Below are positions 32,905 to 39,629 of a DNA stretch of 49,954 bases, piece after piece. Under the pieces are notes generated by a model that had not been told where the DNA came from, did no database searches, and saw only the letters and a list, made by a program, of their open reading frames with translations. The stretch's first letter is position 1, and each line of letters starts with the position of its first letter. This DNA is from Formivibrio sp. Its GTDB lineage: Bacteria; Pseudomonadota; Gammaproteobacteria; Burkholderiales; Chitinibacteraceae. The stretch spans positions 1-49,954 of the forward strand of contig JARLJJ010000124.1 of the NCBI GenBank assembly GCA_031291275.1, given 5' to 3'. Position numbers and translations under genes: made by a program.

Positions 32905-33705
32905 TCAAGACAAAGTCATCATCACGCCACCAGGAATTTCACGAATTAGACCATCGACACTGATCCAGACCGGCAGCGCTCCCGGGTTTCTCACCCGGTC
33001 ACAATCCACCGTGAACTGCAGGCTGCGCGCAGCATCCAGGTAATCGACAATTTCAATATTGGTGGCATACCAAATATCCGGCCGACCGCCCATCTGGGCA
33101 CAGAACGCTTCCACGAGTTCCCAGTTGTCGTCATTGTCAAACTCGTAACTATGCCCCCACACATAAAACAGATAAGGCATGTGCGTTTTGTGCAGCGCGT
33201 TGAACTCGCTAGCCCTCGCCATAAGATCCTGGTTGTGATGACAAGTCGCCGGCCAACGATGGAAGTCTTCTGGCAAGTCAAAGCGTCCTGTCGATACCGT
33301 GGTCCGCGCGTAAGCGAAACCCAGCGATGGCAACATCGTGGCAATCGGCGAGTTCACTGCACCATTCGGGTAAGACATTCCCCGTACCGGATATCCAGCC
33401 AGCGCCTCCAGACCGCGCCGGTCTTCCAGCAATTGCGGCACGATCAATTCGTTTGGCATGCGCGTCAGGGTGGGGTGCGTAAACGAGTGTGCAGCAATTT
33501 CATGCCCGGCATAGCGCGTGGACACCTCATCACGTTCAATACGCCCATCCTGGCCGAACTTGCCGGCATTGAGGTGGAAAGTTCCCCGAATACCGTGCCG
33601 GTTCATGATCTCCACCAAGCGGCGATCCGCCAACTTGCCATCGTCATAACTTAACGTGAGCGCCTTGTGGCGGCCGCCCGGGAAACACCAGTAGATTGTC
33701 TTCAT
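32905..33705 (-). CDS. Polysaccharide deacetylase (CE4 family), cytosolic form
   Basis: A 266-residue CE4 protein. Start 33705 (MKTIYWCFPGGRHKALTLS) is preferred over an upstream in-frame ATG at 33786 that lies within yejE. NodB motifs: LSYDDG (catalytic and metal aspartates), AAHSFTHPTL (H-S-x-x-H) and RGMSYPNGAVN. No signal peptide is visible, so it probably acts in the cytoplasm on a small acetylated sugar or peptide-linked sugar rather than an outside polymer. It starts 40 bases after the yejE stop and may be cotranscribed with the peptide permease genes, hinting that it works on an imported compound. Confidence 0.86.
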   Translation of the reverse strand: MKTIYWCFPGGRHKALTLSYDDGKLADRRLVEIMNRHGIRGTFHLNAGKFGQDGRIERDEVSTRYAGHEIAAHSFTHPTLTRMPNELIVPQLLEDRRGLEALAGYPVRGMSYPNGAVNSPIATMLPSLGFAYARTTVSTGRFDLPEDFHRWPATCHHNQDLMARASEFNALHKTHMPYLFYVWGHSYEFDNDDNWELVEAFCAQMGGRPDIWYATNIEIVDYLDAARSLQFTVDCDRVRNPGALPVWISVDGLIREIPGGVMMTLS

Positions 33706-33745
33706 GTCATTCCAGAACAGGTTCAGAGCGCATGGACCTACGGCC

Positions 33746-34771
33746 TTAATTTGCCCTGGGATCGAAAGCCTGACGCAGACCTTCACCGATAAAAATCAGC
33801 AGCAGCAGCATCCCCACCAAAACGGTAAATGCGGATATTGAAATCCACCATGCATCCAGATTGGCTTTGCCCTGCGCCAGTAACTCACCGAGTGACGGAT
33901 ACTGCCCGGCCACGCCAAGGCCGAGAAAATCCAGGCTGGTTAGTGCCAGCACCGCAGCGCTCATGCGAAATGGCATGAAGGTCAGTACCGGCGTCAAGCT
34001 GTTGGGCAACACATGCCGGCGGATAATCCGTAGATCGCTCAAGCCCAGCGCGCGCGCAGCGGTGACATATTCCAGATTGCGGGTACGCAGAAACTCGGCG
34101 CGCACATAGTCTGCCAATCCCATCCAGCCAAACACGGTCATGATGACCAGTAAAATCATCAGGCTCGGCTCAAATATTGAGGCAAAAATCAGCAACAGAT
34201 AGAGCTCAGGCAGCGACATCCAGATTTCGGTCACACGCTGCCCAACCAGATCGACCTTCCCGCCAAAGTAACCTTGTAATCCGCCGATCAACACGCCCAG
34301 CACACTGCCTGCAGCCGTCAGCGCCAAACCAAACAGTACCGACACACGGAACCCATACAGAAGGCGGGCCAACAGATCACGACCACGATCATCCGTACCC
34401 AGCCAGTTTTCAGCGGATGGCGGCGCCGGATTGGGGCTTGGCGCGAAGTAGTTGATCGTATTCGCGCTATAGCGATTGAGTGCAAAAACCGCCCAATTAC
34501 CGGGCTTGGCCAGTTGCGTACGAATGAAAGGATCAAGGTAGTCCGTGGGCGTCGGAAAATCGCCACCGAACGTGGTTTCCGGATAATCCTTGAGCAACGG
34601 CACGTAATAAGCGCCCTGATAATGCACCAGCAACGGCCGCTCATTGGAAAGCAATTCTGCGGCTAGGCTTGCGGCAAACAGCACCGTAAACAGACACAGA
34701 CTCCAATACGCCCGCCGCTGCGTTTTGAAACGTAGCCACGCCCTGCCCCAGTATCCGATAGCGCGAATCAA
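33746..34771 (-). CDS. yejE: Peptide ABC transporter permease YejE
   Basis: A 341-residue inner-membrane permease of the YejE/OppC type. A long periplasmic loop after the first segment (ERPLLVHYQGAYYVPLLKDYP, in two parts) is characteristic of YejE. ENWLGTDDRGRDLLARLLYG precedes the permease core, and the EAA loop is AARALGLSDLRIIRRHVLPN. It ends LIFIGEGLRQAFDPR. It overlaps yejB by four bases. Together with YejB and the distant YejF it would form the membrane part of a microcin C-like/oligopeptide importer. Confidence 0.93.
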   Translation of the reverse strand: MIRAIGYWGRAWLRFKTQRRAYWSLCLFTVLFAASLAAELLSNERPLLVHYQGAYYVPLLKDYPETTFGGDFPTPTDYLDPFIRTQLAKPGNWAVFALNRYSANTINYFAPSPNPAPPSAENWLGTDDRGRDLLARLLYGFRVSVLFGLALTAAGSVLGVLIGGLQGYFGGKVDLVGQRVTEIWMSLPELYLLLIFASIFEPSLMILLVIMTVFGWMGLADYVRAEFLRTRNLEYVTAARALGLSDLRIIRRHVLPNSLTPVLTFMPFRMSAAVLALTSLDFLGLGVAGQYPSLGELLAQGKANLDAWWISISAFTVLVGMLLLLIFIGEGLRQAFDPRAN

Positions 34772-35832
34772 TGCTTCGCTCCTTCGAATCCGACACGCGG
34801 ATCAACCAGGGCATAGCAAAGATCGGAAACCAGCTTGCCAACCAATCCCAGCAGGGTAAAGAAATACAACGCCCCAAGCACCACAGGATAATCGCGGCGC
34901 AGAATGGATTCGTAGGAAAGCAGCCCCAGGCCATCGAGAGAAAACAGGGTCTCAATCAGGATGCTGCCGGTAAAAAATGCCGCCAGAAATGCTTCTGGCA
35001 AGCCCACGAGAAGAGGAATCAGGGCATTGCGGAAAATATGTTTCCAGAAGATTCGCCGCTCGGAAAGCCCTTTGGCCCGGGCGGTCATCACATACTGCTT
35101 GCGAATTTCTTCCAGGAATGTGTTCTTGGTCAGCATGGTCAAACTGGCAAAACTGCCTACCGTCATGGCCAACACCGGCAAGGCCAGATGCCATAGGTAA
35201 TCCATTAATTTACCCATCAGCGAGAGGTGCGCCCAGTTATCCGAAGTCAGCCCGCGCAGCGGAAATAGTTGCCAAAAACTGCCCCCGCCGAACAGAACCA
35301 ACAACACCACGCCAAGAACAAAACTGGGGATCGCATAGCCAGCCAGAATAATCAGCGTCGTTACCAAATCAAAGCGGCTGCCATGGCGAACCGCTTTGGC
35401 AACTCCCAACGGAACCGCGATCAGGTAGGCCAGAAAGAAGCTGCTCAATCCTATACTCATCGATACAGGCAATTTGGATTTGATCAATGTCCAAACATCA
35501 GCATGATGAAACCAGCTCTCTCCCAAATCAAAACGTGCAAAACGACCCAGCATTTCCAAGAATCGCACATGCGCGGGTTTATCGAAGCCATACAGCGCCT
35601 TGATCTCAGCGAGCTTCTCTGCATCTACTCCCTTGGCGCCTTGGTAGAAACTACCGGAAGACTGCGCTGGTCCGGCCACTTCACCGGAACCGCGCCCCTT
35701 CAGTTCGTACAACACCTGCTCCACCGGTCCGCCGGGAACAAACTGGATCACAACAAAGGTCGCCAGCAATACCCCAAGCAAAGTAGGGAACATCAATAGC
35801 ACGCGTTTCAACAGGTAATAAAACATGTTCAT
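34768..35832 (-). CDS. yejB: Peptide ABC transporter permease YejB
   Basis: A 354-residue inner-membrane permease of the YejB/OppB type. It starts MNMFYYLLKRVLLMFPTLLG (ATG 35826, two codons in, is an alternative). The first segment is followed by FVVIQFVPGGPVEQ, the OppB start signature, and a YejB-type insertion (GAKGVDAEKLAEIKALYGFD). The EAA loop is MTARAKGLSERRIFWKHIFR. The usual preceding gene, yejA for the binding protein, is absent: the next 900 bases upstream hold no recognisable gene. A hairpin lies 26 bases before the start. Confidence 0.93.
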   Translation of the reverse strand: MNMFYYLLKRVLLMFPTLLGVLLATFVVIQFVPGGPVEQVLYELKGRGSGEVAGPAQSSGSFYQGAKGVDAEKLAEIKALYGFDKPAHVRFLEMLGRFARFDLGESWFHHADVWTLIKSKLPVSMSIGLSSFFLAYLIAVPLGVAKAVRHGSRFDLVTTLIILAGYAIPSFVLGVVLLVLFGGGSFWQLFPLRGLTSDNWAHLSLMGKLMDYLWHLALPVLAMTVGSFASLTMLTKNTFLEEIRKQYVMTARAKGLSERRIFWKHIFRNALIPLLVGLPEAFLAAFFTGSILIETLFSLDGLGLLSYESILRRDYPVVLGALYFFTLLGLVGKLVSDLCYALVDPRVGFEGAKH

Positions 35833-35857
35833 TCCGTGATGAGCAACTACATCTGGA

Positions 35858-35885
35858 GGCAGGATGATTAGTCAACCATCCTGCC
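35858..35885. other. Hairpin just upstream of yejB
   Basis: GGCAGGATG - ATTAGTCAAC - CATCCTGCC is a perfect 9-bp inverted repeat located 26-53 bases before the yejB start codon. No T run follows it on the yejB strand; TTATTT follows on the other. It could be a leader hairpin, an operator, or the remains of an intergenic hairpin between a lost yejA and yejB. Confidence 0.5.
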
Positions 35886-36012
35886 TTATTTCATCTACAT
35901 TTGCTTGTCATCATCGCCAGAATCCCCCGAAAATTGCAAGGCAAATTCAGCTATTAACCAAGACGAATGAATCAGATTCCAAGATGGATTCATCACCATG
36001 GCTTGGCATTGT

Positions 36013-36026
36013 TTGATTTCGATCAT
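36013..36026. promoter_or_regulatory. FNR/ANR-like box in the large spacer
   Basis: TTGAT-TTCG-ATCAT matches the FNR consensus at nine of ten fixed positions. It is about 180 bases upstream of yejB and 750 upstream of the oxidoreductase operon. Its distance from both genes makes its role uncertain. Confidence 0.3.
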
Positions 36027-36102
36027 TAACACCTGTCAGTAAATGCTGCATCATTCGCTCCGTTGCGGCTAGAAACGCGGCACGCAATCTAAGCAGCGAG
36101 AC

Positions 36103-36146
36103 GTTATTTCAGTAGTCGTTTTGTACGAAACACCTACTGAAATAAC
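36103..36146. repeat. 44-bp near-perfect palindrome
   Basis: Outer arms GTTATTTCAGTAG (36103-36115) and CTACTGAAATAAC (36134-36146) are perfect 13-bp inverted repeats. The interior GTTTTGTACGAAAC is itself nearly palindromic, separated from the arms by a two-base mismatch on each side. It could form a cruciform or RNA hairpin, be an operator for a dimer, or mark a small mobile element. No similar sequence was seen elsewhere in the window. Confidence 0.7.
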
Positions 36147-36666
36147 ATCTTATAAAAATCAAAGTTTCTGCACGGCAAGTTGGTTTTTTTGCCTTACAGG
36201 CTTTGTGGCGTTCAGTCGCCGGGAAAATACGATCGCAACAACTGGGTCTTTTTTTTCGACGGCAATGCCATAAAGCCAACCAACGACACTGTGCTTCCAA
36301 GTTCAAGCAGTCTGTTGATTTACTAATATGTCCGGCTACAGGGCGGGTCATTGCGGTTTTTGCCAAAATGGTCTGACCAGTAGAGCATGACAAGGACATT
36401 CAGTACACAGACAACGCGCCAAGTTTATTGATCTGTGCATGGCCCAGCATTTCGACCGCACTCAAGTTGCGTCCCGAATGCACCTCACACTTCAACCCAA
36501 GTTACTAATAATTTGATCTCCAAGAAATTGCCGTCTGTTTGCGGCAAAACCGGCACATCCACTCATCAGAGATGGCAGGTCGTCATGCGCAAATAGAGTC
36601 GCAATCCGTCGGATGCAACCTGAATCGGTTGTTCCGTGCTGTTTTCGGGTTGTAACTCAATTTGCA

Positions 36667-36683
36667 GAATGCATACTGCATTC
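36667..36683. promoter_or_regulatory. Inverted repeat upstream of the oxidoreductase operon
   Basis: GAATGCA-TAC-TGCATTC is a perfect 7-bp inverted repeat about 95 bases before the first start codon. It overlaps a weak promoter-like pair (TTGTAA, about 17 bases, then CATACT/ATACTG), so a bound regulator could block or aid RNA polymerase. Confidence 0.4.
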
Positions 36684-36778
36684 CAACATGCCCCAGCCCT
36701 CCAGAGTAGACATGCTTTAGACATAGCAGCATGCGCATCAACGCATGTGGCGATCCATCACTGGAAGGAGATTTATTG

Positions 36779-37357
36779 ATGTTTCAAGTACGAATCCACG
36801 GCCGGGGCGGCCAGGGGGTTGTGACCGGGGCCGAAACGCTCTCGATCGCCGCTTTCCTGGAAGGTCGTAATGCCCAAGCGTTCCCCAGCTTCGGCTCCGA
36901 GCGCACGGGTGCGCCGGTTGTTGCGTTCTGCCGTATCGATGACAAGGAAATTCGCCTGCGCGAGCCAATCATCGAGCCGGACGCACTCATCATTCAAGAT
37001 CCGACCCTGTTGTTCCAGGTGGATGTCTTTGCCGGTCTCGGACCAGACGGATTCATCATCCTCAATACCAACAAAACCTTCGAAGAACTGGGCTTGGGCG
37101 AGTATTCCAGGAAATTTCGCCCCGAGCGGCTACTGACCGTTTCTGCGACCGATCTTGCCCTGAAATATGTGGGCCGTCCTGTGCCGAACATTCCGCTGCT
37201 TGGCGCCTTTGCCGCCGCATCCGGTCTGATCTCGCTTGACTCCGTCGCGGCAGCCATCCGTGACAAATTTTCCGGAAAAATTGCCGCAGGCAACATTGCT
37301 GCGGCGACCGAAGCCTACAACATCGCCAAAGCCGAAATGGAGGCTGTCCATGCTTAA
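36779..37357 (+). CDS. porG: 2-oxoacid:acceptor oxidoreductase, gamma subunit
   Basis: A 192-residue gamma subunit of the pyruvate/2-oxoacid ferredoxin oxidoreductase family. Start 36779 (MFQVRIHGRGGQGVVTGAE) follows AAGGAG. GRGGQGV is the family signature, and AFPSFGSERTGAPVVAFCRI, EPDALIIQDPTLL and NIPLLGAFAAASG follow. It is the first gene of an operon with alpha, beta and a flavoprotein-ferredoxin fusion. It overlaps the alpha gene by eight bases. Archaeal-type enzymes with separate subunits oxidise pyruvate (or another 2-oxoacid) with CoA to acyl-CoA and CO2, or run in reverse. Confidence 0.92.
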   Translation: MFQVRIHGRGGQGVVTGAETLSIAAFLEGRNAQAFPSFGSERTGAPVVAFCRIDDKEIRLREPIIEPDALIIQDPTLLFQVDVFAGLGPDGFIILNTNKTFEELGLGEYSRKFRPERLLTVSATDLALKYVGRPVPNIPLLGAFAAASGLISLDSVAAAIRDKFSGKIAAGNIAAATEAYNIAKAEMEAVHA

Positions 37358-38606
37358 GCAAATTGAAGGCTCCCACGCCGTCGCCGAAGCAGTCGGCCTG
37401 TGCCACCCGGAAGTCATTTGTGCCTACCCCATTTCCCCGCAAACCCATATCGTTGAAGGTTTGGGCGAGATGGTCAAAGCAGGCGATATCAAGAATTGCG
37501 AATTCCTGAATGTTGAATCCGAATTCGCCGCCATGTCGGTGGCCATCGGTTCGTCCGCCGCCGGTGCCCGCACTTATACCGCCACGGCCTCGCAAGGCTT
37601 GTTGTTTATGGCTGAAGCCGTGTACAACGCCTCCGGCCTGGGCTTGCCCATTGTCATGACCGTGGCGAATCGTTCCATTGGCGCACCGATCAATATCTGG
37701 AACGACCACAGCGATTCGATGTCGCAACGCGACTGTGGCTGGATTCAGATTTTTGCCGAAAACAATCAAGAAGCTGCTGACTTGCACATTCAGGCCTTCA
37801 AAATTGCCGAAGAACTGAGTCTGCCAGTCATGGTCTGCATGGACGGCTTTATTCTGACCCATGCCTATGAGCGGGTAGATATTCCGGAACAACAGCAAGT
37901 CGACCAATTCCTGCCACCTTATGTGCCACGCCAGGTACTCGATCCCTCCAGCCCGGTATCGATCGGTGCGATGGTCGGCCCGGAAGCCTTTACCGAAGTG
38001 CGCTATCTGGCTCACGCCAAGCAGATGCAAGCCTTGGAACTGATCCCGAAAATTTCGGCCGAGTTCAAGGAAATCTTCGGGCGCGAAGCCGGTGGCCTGA
38101 TCCGTCCGTACAAGCTCGACGATGCAGAAACCGTGGTCATTGCGCTCGGTTCGGTGCTGGGCACGATCAAGGACACCATCGACGAGATGCGCGAAGACGG
38201 CATCAAGATCGGTGTACTGGGCATTACTTCGTTCCGTCCGTTCCCGATTTCCGCCATCCGTCGTGCCTTGTCGCATGCCCGACGCATTGTTGTCCTGGAA
38301 AAGAGCCTGGCAATCGGCATTGGCGGCATTGTCGCCACCGATGTGCGTCTGGCCATGGATGGCCTCGACACCAAGATCTACACCGTGGTCGCCGGACTGG
38401 GCGGTCGCAACATCCTGCGCAGCTCGCTGCACCGCGTATTCCGTCAAGCGCTGCACGATCAACTTGAACCGCTGCACTTCCTTGATCTGGAATGGAACAG
38501 CGTTAACCGCGAACTGGAACGCGAACGCAAGTCGCGCCGTTCCGGCCCGATCGCCGAAAACATTTTGCGCGATATTGGCAAAGTTCGTTCCGGCAGCGTG
38601 GGTTAA
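37350..38606 (+). CDS. porA: 2-oxoacid:acceptor oxidoreductase, alpha subunit
   Basis: A 418-residue alpha subunit. The start at 37350 (MLKQIEGSHAVAEAVGLC) lies inside the gamma gene, with GGAGG well spaced. ICAYPISPQTHIVEGLGE near residue 28 is the pyrimidine-binding motif. NVESEFAAMSVAIGSSAAGA, TATASQGLLFMAEAVY, APINIWNDHSDSMSQRDCGW and CMDGFILTHAYE closely resemble archaeal pyruvate oxidoreductases and the Azoarcus phenylglyoxylate enzyme. A pyruvate role is favoured but not proven; phenylglyoxylate or another 2-oxoacid remains possible. Confidence 0.92.
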   Translation: MLKQIEGSHAVAEAVGLCHPEVICAYPISPQTHIVEGLGEMVKAGDIKNCEFLNVESEFAAMSVAIGSSAAGARTYTATASQGLLFMAEAVYNASGLGLPIVMTVANRSIGAPINIWNDHSDSMSQRDCGWIQIFAENNQEAADLHIQAFKIAEELSLPVMVCMDGFILTHAYERVDIPEQQQVDQFLPPYVPRQVLDPSSPVSIGAMVGPEAFTEVRYLAHAKQMQALELIPKISAEFKEIFGREAGGLIRPYKLDDAETVVIALGSVLGTIKDTIDEMREDGIKIGVLGITSFRPFPISAIRRALSHARRIVVLEKSLAIGIGGIVATDVRLAMDGLDTKIYTVVAGLGGRNILRSSLHRVFRQALHDQLEPLHFLDLEWNSVNRELERERKSRRSGPIAENILRDIGKVRSGSVG

Positions 38607-38618
38607 GGAGAATCCGAC

Positions 38619-39617
38619 ATGGCATTTCAACCAATCAAGTTCTATCAGACCGGTACATTTACTATCGGCAACCGTCTGCTTCCGCCGGAACAACGCTCCG
38701 TGCAATCCGAAATAGAGCGGACCAACTCGCTGAATTCCGGCCACCGTGCCTGCCAGGGTTGCGGCGAAGCACTTGGCGCACGCTACGCCATTGACGCCGC
38801 AATGAAAGCGACCGGCAACCAGATGATTGCCTGTAACGCCACTGGCTGCCTGGAAGTGTTCTCGACACCGTATCCGGAAACTTCGTGGCAGATTCCCTGG
38901 ATCCATTCGCTGTTCGGCAACACCGCAGCAGTAGCGTCGGGCGTCGCTGCGGCGATGAAGGTCAAGGGGCGCAAGGATGTGCGCGTCATTGCCCAGGGCG
39001 GCGACGGCGGCACCACCGATATCGGCTTCGGTTGCCTGTCCGGCATGTTCGAGCGCAACGATGACGTGCTCTACATCTGCTACGACAATCAGGCCTACAT
39101 GAATACCGGCGTGCAACGTTCCTCCGCCACGCCGCCTGCCGCGCGTACCGCCACGACCATGCCGGTTGGTGAAGAACCGGGTAATGCCTGGGGTCAGGGC
39201 AAGAACATGCCGCAACTGGCCATGGCTCACGGCATTCCTTATGTTGCCACCGCCACAGTGGCCGATCTGCACGATCTGGAAGCCAAAGTGAAGCGCGCCA
39301 TGGAATTCCGCGGTGCCCGCTATATCCATATCTTCGTGCCCTGCCCGCTGGGCTGGGGCTCGGCCAGCCATGACACGATCCGCCTGGCTCGACTCGCCAA
39401 GGAAACCGGCCTGTTCCCGGTTTACGAAGCCGAATATGGCGAAGTGGTCAGCGTGTCTCCGATCCGCATGAAAGCACCGGTCGAGGAATACCTGAAACCA
39501 CAACGCCGTTTCGCCCACCTGTTCGGCAAACAGCCGAAAGTCGAGCTGATTGCCCGCTTCCAGGAAGTGGCCGACCGCAACATCCGCAAGTTTGGCTTGC
39601 TGGCTCAAACCAAGTAA
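38619..39617 (+). CDS. porB: 2-oxoacid:acceptor oxidoreductase, beta subunit
   Basis: A 332-residue thiamine-diphosphate-binding beta subunit. Start 38619 follows AAGGAG. Cluster cysteines lie in HRACQGCGEALGARYA near residue 47 and IACNATGCLEVFSTPYP near 75. The TPP motif is AQGGDGGTTDIGFGCLSG, with DNQAYMNTGVQRSSATP behind it. The last 130 residues (FVPCPLGWGSASHDTIRLA, YEAEYGEVVSV) are as in PorB. It is 11 bases after the alpha gene. The protein has the cysteines expected for one [4Fe-4S] cluster. Oxygen sensitivity is likely. Confidence 0.93.
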   Translation: MAFQPIKFYQTGTFTIGNRLLPPEQRSVQSEIERTNSLNSGHRACQGCGEALGARYAIDAAMKATGNQMIACNATGCLEVFSTPYPETSWQIPWIHSLFGNTAAVASGVAAAMKVKGRKDVRVIAQGGDGGTTDIGFGCLSGMFERNDDVLYICYDNQAYMNTGVQRSSATPPAARTATTMPVGEEPGNAWGQGKNMPQLAMAHGIPYVATATVADLHDLEAKVKRAMEFRGARYIHIFVPCPLGWGSASHDTIRLARLAKETGLFPVYEAEYGEVVSVSPIRMKAPVEEYLKPQRRFAHLFGKQPKVELIARFQEVADRNIRKFGLLAQTK

Positions 39618-39629
39618 GCGCGAGGAAGA

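Larger units (their letters stand above)
35886..36778. other. About 0.9 kb of apparently non-coding DNA
   Basis: This stretch between divergent yejB and the oxidoreductase operon has no open frame that looks like a gene. A 96-codon minus-strand frame at 36109-36399 has a random-looking, cysteine-rich composition and was rejected. The region holds three symmetric features described separately (an FNR-like box, a 44-bp palindrome and a 7-bp inverted repeat), plus runs of eight and seven T near 36252 and 36183. It is the likely place for both promoters. A small RNA cannot be excluded. Confidence 0.6.

Noticed and set aside
35864..36016. 50-codon plus-strand frame preceded by GGAGG
   Set aside because: The ribosome site is good, but the protein has no recognisable pattern and the start is part of the yejB-proximal hairpin. 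Not enough to call a gene.
36109..36399. 96-codon minus-strand frame in the large spacer
   Set aside because: Cysteine- and arginine-rich random-looking translation, no ribosome site, and its end lies inside the 44-bp palindrome.
37062..39608. Open minus-strand frame of 848 codons opposite the oxidoreductase genes
   Set aside because: It lies wholly antisense to three well-supported genes, has a histidine/glycine-rich composition typical of mirror frames of codon-biased genes, and matches no family I recognise.
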